Assembly: GCA_016802295.1 (NCBI GenBank)
Contig: JAESIW010000064.1
Coordinates: forward strand, 666,748 to 730,747
DNA: 64,000 bases
Reading direction: 5' to 3'
DNA from: Brachionus rotundiformis
Lineage: Eukaryota > Rotifera > Eurotatoria > Ploima > Brachionidae
Shown here: positions 38,195-49,597 of the stretch, one piece after another
How the letters are laid out: every line of letters begins with the position of its first letter
Position numbering within the stretch: position 1 is the stretch's first letter
The notes under the pieces: generated by a model
What the model saw: the letters and a program-made list of their open reading frames with translations, nothing else
Databases searched by the model: none
What the model was told of the DNA's origin: nothing
Made by a program: the position numbers and the translations under genes

Positions 38195-38996
38195 TCATAC
38201 CAAAATAAAATCTAAAATGTTTTTTTGTTTTAAATTATTCAATACGCTAATTTTTGCTTTTTCTAAAGCCGCCTTAACTGGTTTTAAATCTTCTGAATCC
38301 ATTGAATCTAGTTGCTCTAGGAATTTAATCCCTATTTCTAGACCACCCAAGCCTTCCCTAGATGAAACTTTTTCACGCTCTTCATCACCATCTTCGTCCT
38401 GCTCAACCTCAATTTTGGTCTTTCAAATTTAAAAGTCGAATTTGATTATCGGTTAAAATACCGGAATGAATCCAACATTTTTTTATGGTCGATTGACTAA
38501 CATTACACCAAGCACGGTCTACCATATCAATCGCTTTTTTAACATCAACTTTTTTTAGATTTTTCTTCAAATCGAAATGTTGAATCATTTTGCTAAAAAG
38601 GGCTTTTCGATAATAAGCCTTGAATGCTTTTATAATACCGCTATCTAGAGGTTGAATGTGAGACGTTGTATTTAGTGGAAGGTAAACAACCTTTAAATGT
38701 TTTAATTTTAAATTGCTTGAATCGATGTGTGCAGGACAGTTGTCCACTATCAAAATCGAATCTGTTTTGAGCTGATCATCTTACCATTTTAGGTATTTTA
38801 ACCAAAGCTCACCAGCCATCCAACCCTTTTTGTTACTTGCGTATTTGCACGGTAGAGTGTTTTTATTGATCCCAGACATACAACGAGGGTTTTCACTTGT
38901 ACCAATCACGTATGGTTTTACTTTATTAATGCCAGAGGCATTTACACTAAAAACACAAGTAACACGAGCTTTGTCTCTTGTATCTAATCCAATAAA
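38195..38996 (-). pseudogene. Decayed Tigger/pogo-type (DDE superfamily) transposase
   Basis: Reading the minus strand: DKARVTCVFSVNASGINKVK, PYVIGTSENPRC, NKKGWMAGELW, then an in-frame TAA after LKYLKW, then LIVDNCPAHIDSSNLKLKHL, VVYLPLNTTSHIQPLDSGII and KAFKAYYRKALFSKM. This is the DDE core of CENP-B/jerky/Tigger transposases, with the second catalytic Asp in VDNCPAH and the QPLD(S/Q)GII block. A one-base shift near 38430 moves the tail into another frame, where an acidic segment (EQDEDGDEEREKVSSREGL) continues to a stop at 38195. The first catalytic Asp region and the DNA-binding HTH are missing or scrambled beyond about 38996. Stop, frameshift and truncation together mark it as dead. Known function of the family: cut-and-paste DNA transposition. 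Confidence 0.85.
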
Positions 38997-40314
38997 TCAT
39001 ATGAATTTCTTTTCTCTGTCTCTTTGTAGCTGATATTTTTATTCAAATTAATAAATTTTCAAATAAAATGATAAAAAAAGTATGTCTCTGTAGAAAAAAA
39101 ATGTATTTTTTTTAAATTACTCTAATTAATAGTTATCTATTTTTTGATTAAAAACAAGAATTTTTGTATCACAATTTCAGTCAATGTTTCATAAATTACG
39201 TATTCAGCTACGATCACCATGGTACACTGACAAAATCACTCTTGGATAATCTCCAGTTAAAATTGTCAGTAAGATCAATTTTGAGATGCATAAAGTGGGC
39301 AGTTTTGGACAGGTATCAACGTTTGTCACCTCTAAATGAGATAAATTCCTCTACAATTGTCTAATTTTTAAAATTTAAGATTTTTGAAACCAATTTATTA
39401 AAAAACATTCGTTTGTATAATTAAAAAGTTATATTTTATTGATTTTTTTAAATGAAAACTAAATAAATATATTGGAAAGTTTTTTGTTCTTTTACATTTA
39501 AACATCCAAAAAAGCATAAAAATTAATTAGTTAAATAATAAAATCTATTTAATCAATTGTGATATTTTAAAATAAAAATTTATAAAGATCATCAAATGAA
39601 TCATTAAAAGCGTTTTCTCAAATATGATAAATAATAATCCTTATATTTGATAGCATAAAATTATTTTTTATCGGATTTATCGACAAAAATAATTAAAATT
39701 CTTGTGTTATTAATGTATGAATTTTTTTAATTCCTTTTCAATTTAAAATGAAAGAAATTCCTTAGCATACCAACAAGCTTAAAACCGTCTAAATAATCTA
39801 AAAACATAATTTATATTAATCATCAAGAAGGTCCATTACGGTATTTAGATGGTTAATTTTGTTTTCAATTAGAAAAATATCCGGCTAATTAGTCAAATAA
39901 TTTTCAACCATCTGAATGACGATATAGCAATTCCTGTCATTTCCCATATTTAAAGTTAAACTTATTTTGCATATTGAACATAATTTAGCTTTTTTTTAAG
40001 CATATTTTTTTATAAAAAAATAATTTATGTTTAAGATCAAAATGAAAAAAAATATACTTTTTCTTTTGTAATAAAAATAAACAAACTATGAGTAATAAAA
40101 ACGATTTCTAATTTGCTGACTAAAATTATTCGTGACACTAAACTTCGGCATTATTAATTCATTGCGTCCTTTAATCAAATAATAGATTTTTTAGATTTTT
40201 ACAATATCACGTCAAATGAATCTAAAATTAGTGTTGTGTCAAATTATTAATTAATTTTTTTTATCAAAAGCTTAGTTTTTGTATAGTTTAAAAGTTTTTT
40301 TGTTCACAAAACAA
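38997..40314. other. Spacer with possible further transposon scraps
   Basis: Mostly AT-rich. The open frame 39164-39364 (+) has no recognisable domain. The opposite strand there reads VEEFISFRGDK and FMHLKIDLTDNFNWRL, which faintly resembles a piggyBac-type DDE segment but is too short and broken to call. The region 39365-40314 shows nothing coding and should include the promoter of the EEIG/FAM102 gene. Confidence 0.4.
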
Positions 40315-43300
40315 ATGAGCTCAGCTCTGGCAAACGCCAACTTATCAAACAGCATTGATTTATGTACAAACAGCTTGAACAACCTTTTACCAAGCGTGCC
40401 AAGCGTACCATGCTCATATGCTGTTAATAGCATCCGGAAACGAAAGATTAAATTTACGGTAAGATAAATTTATCTATGGATAAAATTAGACAAAATTAAA
40501 AATAAAAATTTCAGGTTCAATTGGATATTGAAGAGCTGCTATCGGTTCCTTATGTGAACGGTGTTCTTTTCTGCAAAGTGAGACTTTGCGATGGTGGCAA
40601 TCATGTCTCGTATTCGTCTAAGTAAAAAATATTTAAGTAATTAAAAATAATTAATTGCTTATAAATTTTATTTTGACAGAAAAGAAGTAAACAACTCGAA
40701 AGTGCTGTGGCTTGACGATTCTCCCATTCAGTTTGATTTTAAAGTTATTCAGCTGTACAGCCTGGCTACTTCGAGTCCAAACTTACATAAAAATGACCAA
40801 AAGTTTATAATATTGGGCTACGAGCCTTGTTTTTGTCGCATATCGGTCCGCAAAGAGCTGAGAGGAGGCAAATCCTATCAGAAATTGGGCTATGTTGATT
40901 ACAATTTGTCTGAATACATATTCAAATATCAGCAGCATTATGAGAACGAATTTTGTGCCAATCGTATCCTCAAGGAGTATGACACCAACTCGAAAAAAAA
41001 TCAACAACGCTTGGACAACTCAGTGCTTAAAACAAAAATACGTATCATTACCGAAAATGTGGAAAATTTTGGCACAATTTCTCCCAAGCTTGCCTTATCA
41101 GACAACAATCTAAAAGACATGTCCATATCTTCTTCTGAATCTCCTTCACTGAAAAAAACTGATCAAGTCTTGGACAAACCAAACAGTATTCAAAGCCAGT
41201 CGATGACTAACACTGGTCTAATGAACGGTAAATCTCAAGCTCATACTCATACTAGAAATTTGTCATTGTCTTCAAATATAGGCAATAATGGATATGTGAT
41301 AAGCCAAAGTAACAGTCCATATGGTCACAACAGGTGATTTTGATTTCTATTCTCTACTTTTTTTTTTGAAATCAATTTGCTTAAAATTCTTTATTTTTAA
41401 GCCCTGATATTCCTAAATTGTATTTTTTAATTTTTTATGTTCAATGTTCCTTTATGTATATTAAGTATATCTCTCTACTTTGGATCCCACATTATTCACT
41501 TTAAATTTAAAAATTTAATATTTTAAATATTGTTTTGCTTACAACTAATTGCACTAATTTTCAGCTTAAAACTTGTCTAAAAAAGTACAGCATTAAATTT
41601 TTAACAATTTATATTATCTATTGTAGCTTTTTATCCAAATTTACCAAAGCGTACCTGAAATCAAAGTCACGTACTAATGACATTGTGAAATTTCATTCAT
41701 AACTTCCAATACAAATTGGTTCTAAATGTTCAAAACTTGTTCCGGAAATGAAACAAACTTTGTTTTATCTACTGCGGAATTCTGCTAAATTGGGTCCTTA
41801 TTTAAAACTATTAAAAATACTATACAATTAGTTTGCACATATTTTGCAGACTTTCGCAGGAGGTAAATCTTAAGTTTATCTGTGTTTTTATCTGTCAGTC
41901 TAAGCTTTTTAAAATTAAAACGAAATGACTTATCTTTTTTTTATTTGAACCTAAATCATATAAAATTTTACGAAATTAAAACACTTATATTAAAATTAAA
42001 TTTATTTTTGATAATACAAAAATCACTTGAAAAAATGAAGTGCATGTGATTTTAGTAGGCAAAGTTGTTTTTCTTCGTCTAGGCAAGATTGGCAGATAAT
42101 GAACCAAATTTTTTCACATTTCATCAAGTAGCTTATTTGGATAATGTTTCATTAGATGAGGATTTTTTTTTTAAATATTCCATACATGTTTTATTTCTGT
42201 TTCAATCATTATATTGGTAAATTAAGCAAAAAGTATGAGGCAGCTTAGCTTGTCATTTTGATAAAAAAATAATTTTAATAAACTATCAAGGCAACAAGAT
42301 AAATGAAAATTATATTAAATAATATAAAAACACAATAAAAAACAAGATAAATAAGGAAGTTTTATAATTATAATTAACATATTTTATTATCAAAGCATTT
42401 AAAACTAATAAAATTTATTTCAGTAGTAATTTTATTTAGATATATTCAAAAATTGTTTTAAATATAATACCATGTCTAATTTCATGAATATTTTTCCTTC
42501 TTATCATACCTTTTAAATTTAATAAAAACTTTATATTACTATTTTTCAAAAATTTATTTGATCTTTAATCAAATAGTTAATATGGATTTTTTGTTATATT
42601 TTGTTTAGTTGAGAATTGTGAGATTTTTTTGCTATAAATCAATAATAAATCCTCTCTCGGAATGGAATTAAAAGATTTGGAAAAAAAGCTTTTAAAAAAT
42701 TATTTTATTGAAAAACTACTAAAACTATAATTAATATTCATATTGTCATTTAAAAGTATGCTTCTTTGTCACGTATAATCTAAGTGTAAAAAATATTTTC
42801 TGGTTTGATATCTTTTTTTTTGCTTTTATCGAATGATAATTATAAGTTAAAAGAAAAAGTTTACTTAAAAATTAAGCTTTAATAAGATTATTTTTTTTAA
42901 GATCATGCAGTAATGGATCGATTAAATCCAATATTAGTTTTGACTTTTTGTTAAAAAATCGCAACAACGTAAATTACATTTTTGTTTAAATCTCTCAATG
43001 CATTTAATTTTTATTTAATAAAGAAGTTAATAGAAGATATTCAAACAGCATCGTCTTCCTCTTCAATTGGAAATTCAGGCTTAGTCATCAACACTCAGTC
43101 AAATTCGTATTCAATATTGAACGCCAATTTCAAACAAGAAATGGCATCTCTGTCCAACAGCTCTTCTTTTTTGTCCAATAATGGCAAAAGTTCTTTTGTT
43201 AATTCGTCTTCATCGACTTCATCGATTCCAGTAAATGGCAGTATTTCAAATGTGATTGGCAACGGAAGTCAAAATGGTCTTCTGAACAGTCGTATGGAGT

Positions 43301-43404
43301 CTACTAATCAAAGGATAATTGAAACCAGAGTTGATCCGAATGAGATAATTAGGGAGATTGAATGTGAACTTTCACACAAGATAAATAACAAAGTTGTGTC
43401 CTAG
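40315..43404 (+). CDS. EEIG/FAM102-family protein with N-terminal C2 (NT-C2) domain, 4 or 5 exons
   Basis: Exons 40315-40458, 40515-40621 and 40680-41333 are clear. A C-terminal exon ends at 43404 (coding from about 43024-43080). The NT-C2 domain spans the first three exons: KRKIKFTVQLDIEELLSVPY, VNGVLFCKVRLCDGG, then ISVRKELRGGKSYQKLGYVD and YNLSEY, closely matching vertebrate FAM102A/EEIG1. After this comes a Ser/Asn-rich linker, and the last exon ends ETRVDPNEIIREIECELSHK, equivalent to the conserved TRIDADDIVEKI block. EEIG1 acts in RANK/osteoclast signalling in mammals; Drosophila and worm relatives act at cell cortex or synapse. The exon-3 donor at 41334 (phase 2) does not join the last exon in frame. 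Either a small exon lies between (a candidate after TTGTAG at about 41627) or a phase-1 donor (about 41228) is used. ATG 40315 was chosen as the first Met with a compact N-terminus. Confidence 0.83.
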
Positions 43405-45146
43405 ATGTTCGAAAAATTAATTAATATTAATTTATTTTAATTGTTAAATTTTTTTATTAGTTTTAAAGATTTTGTTTTATTCGGCGAGGAAATGAAGATG
43501 AAATAGTTTATTATTTCGTTTGACTAGCCGTCATAGGTGATATAGCCTTTTTCAAATAGAATTAATATAAATTATTAATTGTAAATTAAAAACTATCTTA
43601 AAATTAAATAAATTTTTTTCTATGTCAGTTTTATGTTATTTTATTCTTGCTTTTAAATGAGGAAAACTAGTTTAGTCAAAATTTGAGTAACTTGTTTTTA
43701 AAGAAATGATAGATCAAGTGGTCCAACCAGCGTAATCCCATGTTTAATAAACATAAGTTCTATCTTGCGCCTAAAATAAAGAAATTATTCAATTAAAATA
43801 ACACTAAATAGAAAGAGACAAATTTCTTTTGCCAAGGCTATGGCTAGACAAATTTATTCTAAATTATAATTCACAAATAGGAAAAAATCAAATTTTTTTC
43901 ATCATTTTAATGATTTTAGAACCAAATTGGTTAATCTTTTGAAAAGATCTTAATTTTAGATACTGTAGTACAGGCCGAGTGAGTGAATGATAAGCTTATC
44001 CATGAAAAAATTCTTAATAGATTCCTAAGGATTCTTTAAGAAAATTGGACCCTGAAAAGAATTCTTGTTATTTCTATTTTTTTTCGAATAAAGTCAATTA
44101 ATGTAAGATTTTACCAAAGAAGTAAAATTCTTAACAAAACTGAATTGTAAATTCTGATTGAACTTCCTAAGTCCAATATAGGTATTTAAATGAAAAAATA
44201 TATAAGATTCTTAATTAGGAACATAATAGGAACTTAAATGAACTTTAGTTAGGAGTTGGTAGACTGATTTAAGAAATATTTTTAGTATATTCTTTTTATT
44301 TTATTTTTTTATCTTTTCTTTTTGTTTCTTCTTTCCTTTATTAATGTTAAAATTAAATTGAAAATTGATTATTTAAGAGTGAATTTACCAAAATAGTATT
44401 CTTTTTGATTATTTGCAGAATCCAACCATTGTAAAAGAATTGATTTAAAAAATTATATAGAAATTAAATACATTTGGAATCTGAAATTTGTACAAAATTG
44501 ATAATCCATTTTTTCCATTAGCACTCCACTTTAGTTAAGGTTGTCGATTTTAATTATCAATTTTGGAAACAATAAATCAGTTGTGGATTTTTTTTTCATA
44601 CCAAAAAACTAAAAAGACAAATTGTCGATATATTAGTCATTAATCCTTTAAAAAACTATCTTCTCATAAAAAATCTGATTCGTAGCTTGTTTTCTCTTTA
44701 TTCTTTCTTGTAATTTCAAAAAAATTACGAATTAATTCTAGTATAAGCTCTTTATAAGATCTTTGAAAAACTATAAAAAATCTTAAATTTACCTATTTAA
44801 TTTGAAAAATTGAAAAATTTCAAGACACTTTATAATTTGATAAAAATCCTACAAAAAGTGTTATTTCTTACCTAGGACTTGTAGGATCAGATACTGAACT
44901 TGATCAAGATCAGGCACTGAACTGCGTAGGGATTTAGTCATAATTTTGATAAGTTTCAAGAGGAAAATCTTGATGAGATCCTATCAAGAAACCTGGGTAT
45001 TATTGGTTTAAATATTTCAAATAATAAATATTTGTTATTTAGATAAAAAATATATAAAAAATATTTTTTATTCAAAATACAAATATTAAACCAAAAATAT
45101 TTAAAAAAATTTTTTTAAAAATACAAAAACGAAATTAATTTATTAA
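43405..45146. other. Intergenic spacer, nothing recognised
   Basis: AT-rich with no coding frame. Between about 44880 and 44990 there is a slightly more complex, GC-richer patch (AGGATCAGATACTGAACTTG and neighbours) that might be repeat-derived, but I found no second copy in the window. Confidence 0.45.
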
Positions 45147-45180
45147 TCGACGCGTTTCGACCAAAATGGCCTTCTTCAGG
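45147..45180 (-). other. Hammerhead-like core motif (possible Penelope-like or retrozyme remnant)
   Basis: Reading the minus strand 5' to 3': CCTGAAGA, A, GGCC-ATTTT-GGTC, GAAACGCGTCG. CTGAAGA fits the hammerhead core CUGANGA, GGCC/GGTC can form stem II with one G-U pair, and GAAACGCGTC fits GAAA plus a minimal palindromic stem III and a GUC cleavage triplet, as in dimer-acting hammerheads of Penelope-like elements and retrozymes. One extra A separates the core from stem II, which would probably impair it. It may alternatively be a coding or terminal scrap of a retroelement. Stem I partners were not identified. Confidence 0.35.
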
Positions 45181-45478
45181 ATCTAAAATGACTAGTATTT
45201 TGAGAAAAGTTAATTAATAACCCAATAAAATAAAATAAAAAATTGAAGTATAGAAAATTGAAATTTTTCAACATAAAATTACATAATTTTATTGAGTAAT
45301 ATTTAATAAGAAATTATTCTTTATAAAATATACTTTATTAACTATAAAGTTTATATTCTTTATTAAAATATAAACAATCTCAACAACTTAATCAATAAGT
45401 TATATTTCATATAGTCTGTTTGTGTGACTATAATACAATACTTTTAAAAACATAGGTGATTTTAATGAATATTATTTA

Positions 45479-45724
45479 TTGATATTTGTATTGACTGGAG
45501 TTCCACAGAGGTCTCTAATAGGAGTCCTTCTATTTCTTATGTACATAAATTACCTCACTGACTGCGTTTCTAATAGAATGGTATTGTATGCAGATGATTC
45601 AAAAATTCGCGGCGTTGTAAACAAAATATATGACAAAGCGATGCTGCAGAAAAATCAAGATTCAGTATGTCAATGGAGAGATGTGTGGCGTATTAGGCTA
45701 TGTGCTGATAAATGCAAGGCATAG
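45479..45724 (+). pseudogene. Non-LTR retrotransposon reverse transcriptase fragment
   Basis: An 81-residue frame without a proper start carries TGVPQRSLIGVLLFLMYINYL and VLYADDSKI, then VCQWRDVWRIRLCADKCKA. These are the GVPQGS-(V/I)LGPLLF and YADD palm motifs and the W-x(4)-KCK block of LINE-type (jockey/CR1-like) reverse transcriptases. The usual GS of GVPQGS is RS here. It is a short 5'- and 3'-truncated piece with no endonuclease domain and ends in a stop right after KCKA, so it cannot be active. Confidence 0.85.
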
Positions 45725-46751
45725 AAATGGTTTAAAAATTGATGATGGCGGTGGTGGGCTCATACATTCTACATGTTAGGTGTCGCAGCAAAAACTATTG
45801 CTACTTCAATTATATTTTAAATTAGATACTATTATGATAAGAAAATTTTATTGAAAGTCGATTTTGTAATCTACAATCTTGCAAAAATTTAAATACAAAA
45901 AGTTAAAAACAAATAAATAAAATTTCTAGTCTTGATGTTTAATTATTTTAGAGTGTCTATTAAAAAGACAATTTTGAGCATATCAATTAATAGGAACCAA
46001 AAATATCAGTAGTTTGTATTTTTATAATAACTGGACTTGGGTAATCAAACAATCTTATTTTACAAAATATAAGATATAAAATTTTTGAAAAATTAAAATT
46101 TCATCTTAAATTAATCAAAAATTTCTATTCATTAAAAAAATTTATTCACTTAATAAGAATTTATTCTTAGTTCTAAGAATTGAGTTAAATATTTTTTATC
46201 AAATCGTATAATAAGTTTTTTTTTTAATTAAGGAGAAAAATTAACTCTTTTTGAGATATTTATATCTACAAAAATCGAAATTAAGTTATTCAGTTTAAAA
46301 TTAATTTTACTATTTAAAACAGCTTTACCTGTTTTAGATCTTAAGAATTGCTCAGGGAAATTACCAAAAAAATCTTGTTATAAAAGCAACAAATTTAGAA
46401 AATAAAAAAAATATTATTTAAAAAATAAATATAAATTAATGTTTTTTACCTTTTTAAATAAAAAAGGATACTGTCGTTGTTTTTCTGTTTTAATTTAGTA
46501 TAAAAAAAAAGTTTTAGAAAAAATTACTAACAGCTAAAGTTAAATAATTTGTGTTTATTCGCAATTCGTTTAATCAAATTAGGTTTACCGAAGAATATTT
46601 TTATATTTTATATAAATATCTTTTTTTTTCACTTAAAAAATATAAAAACCAGAAAAACTTTTTATATAAAAAACTCACTGGATGATTAATATAATAAACT
46701 TTTTAAATTACCAAAATAGCACTTTTAGATAAAATTCAAAAAATTAATACG
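45725..46751. other. Intergenic spacer upstream of the oxygenase-like gene
   Basis: AT-rich, with no coding signal or repeat recognised. It ends in CACTTTTAG (acceptor at 46728), 23 bases before the ATG at 46752. Confidence 0.45.
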
Positions 46752-47515
46752 ATGGATAAAAATTCAGGTAGTTTGGAATTTATGAGAGAATGCACAGAAA
46801 ATGAAAAGAATAAGCTTGAGAAATTATTCGAAGATACAAAAGTATTTAAACTTTTTTAATTTTATTTTGATATTTATTAATAAAAATTTTTTTAATTAAA
46901 AAGAACTTTATTTTGAATGAGCAAAGTGAAAATTGGCAACAAAAAGAAACCTATTGGATTAATTTATTTTTACTTGATAAATATAATGAATTTTATGAAA
47001 AGTTGCCCATAAAAAATGAAATAGATCAAATTATCAATTCCATGATCGAGGAATTCTACGAAAAGCCAGTTCATTTAATTTTGTACGGTTTTTTTATTTC
47101 GCCAATCGATTCAAGCACTTATCAGACATGGCACTATGACTTTGATGACACATTTAGTACACTTTTTATTCCCTTGACTAAACTGACTCCCAAGAACTCA
47201 ACCCAATTTATAAGATGCAAGTTAAAACAAGAAATGCCAGCCTCTTCTTATTTTGACAAAGATCTAAATGTAATTATGCAAAAAGAAGGTATAAAACATA
47301 TGGAAATATCACAAATAATATGTGATCCTTTTGCTATTTTGAAATTGTATCCAGCCTGTCTACATCGTGGAATACCGAATACTGATGATTTTCAACGAGT
47401 TATGTTTTATGTTGGCGTCAATTCATTTAAGATGACCAAAATTAGAGAGACACTTTACAATAAGATGAGTGAAACAAGAATTTTAAATTTATTAAATGAA
47501 GGAAAAAGCGAATAG
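46752..47515 (+). CDS. Putative 2-oxoglutarate/Fe(II) oxygenase (phytanoyl-CoA-dioxygenase-like fold), two exons
   Basis: Exon 1 is 46752-46841 and exon 2 is 46904-47515 (62-base intron, phase 0), 233 residues. The facial-triad pattern is visible: TWHYDFDDTFSTLFIPL gives H-x-D, and KLYPACLHRGIPN gives the distal His, followed by RVMFYVG, whose Arg would hold the 2-oxoglutarate carboxylate. The spacing (H-x-D, about 90 residues, His, about 10, Arg) and the order of strands fit the double-stranded beta-helix of the 2OG oxygenase superfamily; the W-H-x-D plus PL arrangement is reminiscent of PhyH-like enzymes. The substrate cannot be told. There is no signal peptide or membrane segment, so the product is probably cytosolic or nuclear. 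Assignment is by motif, not by recognised orthology. Confidence 0.6.
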
Positions 47516-47753
47516 ATTTATGAAATTAAATTGATTTTTTATTTTAATTTATATTTTATTTTTTAATCTTAATCTTATCAATTTTTTAGTAATTAATATT
47601 TTAGTAACAAACATTTTAGTAATAAATATTTCAGAAAAGAGCTATTTAGTTATTTACAAAAATAATACGAGAAATTGAACGTAATTTTACTTTAATTTTT
47701 AAACAAATTTTGGCTTTGGATAGCGTGTGTTTATTATTAAAAATCCATTTTTC
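47516..47753. other. Short spacer before the 33-base tandem repeat
   Basis: AT-rich 3' flank of the oxygenase-like gene with no coding signal; it probably contains its polyadenylation site. Confidence 0.4.
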
Positions 47754-47852
47754 CAATAGTCTTTTAAGTTGTCTAAATTAAATTTACAATAGTCTTTTAA
47801 GTTGTCTAAATTAAATTTACAATAGTCTTTTAAGTTGTCTAAATTAAATTTA
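47754..47852. repeat. Tandem repeat, 3 copies of a 33-base unit
   Basis: The unit starts CAATAGTCTTTTAAGTTGTC and ends TAAATTAAATTTA. Copies begin at 47754, 47787 and 47820 and look identical, so the array is recent. No gene overlaps it. Confidence 0.9.
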
Positions 47853-49597
47853 GGTGAATTTTCTCTTGGAATCATTCTTATCTTGAATGACTAGGCTCGA
47901 TGGATATGTAATTGTCTGGTAAGAAAGCTATGCTTTCTGTTATAATAAAAATTAGATTTTCCAATCGAACAGCCTTCTTTCGTTGAAAGCTTCCACGTGA
48001 CCAAAATGGAAAAATTATCAGACCAAATAAAAATTAACATTTCTTTTTTTATTATTAATTTAACTAATTTATATCGAATTACCGCATCGAATTCAATTGA
48101 TTTTTTAATAAATTTTTTAAAATTTTGCCTTTAATTTCTTATAAAAATGCTCCTAGAGTAAAATGCATTTGACTTATTTTCTATTTCGAAATTAGCTCTA
48201 CAATTTTTTTTATTCTAAATTTTTTTAATGAGAATAAAGAATTATTAATGGAAAATAACCCATATTCAAGGTATTTTCCAGCTAATTCAATTTTAATTGT
48301 TTTAACATAGAAACTATGAAATTAACTCTAAAAGAAAAAAGGTTGAATTTGAGCTTTACTCTTAAAGTCCACAACGCGAGTTTACGGTAATTATTGTGTT
48401 ATAGTTATTTTTATTATCATTAAAACTTCTTTTAGCTTGTTTAATTTGAGGCTAATCAACAATGACCAGTTGGCATTATTTTTTATCAAAAAAATAACAG
48501 CATTTAATTTATAGACCAGTTGATCTCAAAATTCATTCGAGAATAAACAGATTAAATTTAATTTTTTAAAAAGAATGTAATACTTTTTTTTATTATACGA
48601 AAAGGGCTATAACTCCATTTTAAGACTCCATCATCGATTAATCAGAAATTAATTAGGTTTTTTTGGATAAAAAGATTTATTTTATTTTTAGATTTTATTA
48701 TTACAATTAGAAGAATAATATACCAATATAATCAATAAGTATTAAATAAGTTATTCAAAAATGATAAATAAAAGTTTAAAATCAGAGATCATTAAAAGTT
48801 TTTAAAAATCATACTTAAAAAACTTCAAGCTTTATAATTACAGTCATTTGAATTCTTTTAAAGTTAAATAATAATAATTAATTATAAATTTTAGAATTTA
48901 TTTTTTACAAAGAATAATAATTAAACATATTTTTAAAAAATTGTCAATTTTCTATCAACAAAATTCGAATAAATAAATTAGACATATTTTCTCGTAATTA
49001 AAAATGGTACCAATACTGATGTAAGTGGACAAGTTAAATTTCTCCAATAAAAATAATATTTATAAGTTACTATAGATTTATTAATTTGAATTCATCTTGG
49101 CTAGGTGTACAGAAATCAAGGAGACTAAAAGTGTGTCTTTCAAAATGAGGAAAAATAATTTGTGGCTGACAAAACTTCATCTTTGACCATGAGGACCTCC
49201 TGGAGGTAAACATTCTATTCATCTATTCATATGTATCAATGAAGAATTTTTTGTTAATTTTAAAATCTTCCTAATACAAGTTCTTATTTTGAAAATATCA
49301 ATATAATTTTTGTTCAATAGCATATATTTCTTATCTTCTCTTTGATTTTTCATTGATGCAGCTAATAAACAAAGTAATACTATGTCTATTTCCAAGAAGC
49401 TGTTTATTTATTGGATCGAAAAATTACCTTGGAAACCTTCAAAATTAAGATGGCGTTTTAGCTACACCGATTTGTCCTATGCTGGTTATTAGCTTGAAAA
49501 ATCTTGTAACAGCTAATTTAGTCAATTTTTGTCTAATATTATGAAATTACAATGGTATAAAACGAATAACTTTGATAATATTTTTTTATTTATTAAA
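47853..49597. other. Intergenic spacer before archaemetzincin
   Basis: AT-rich. There is a somewhat GC-richer patch near 49100-49210 (AGTGTGTCTTTCAAAATGAG, CATGAGGACCTCCTGGAGG), but no coding frame or RNA gene is supported. Confidence 0.4.

Noticed and set aside
38178..38432. Plus-strand open frame overlapping the transposase remnant
   Set aside because: It is the antisense shadow of the frameshifted acidic tail of the minus-strand Tigger-like transposase.
39164..39364. Possible piggyBac-type fragment on the minus strand (VEEFISFRGDK)
   Set aside because: Similarity is confined to about ten residues with stops on both sides; not enough to name.
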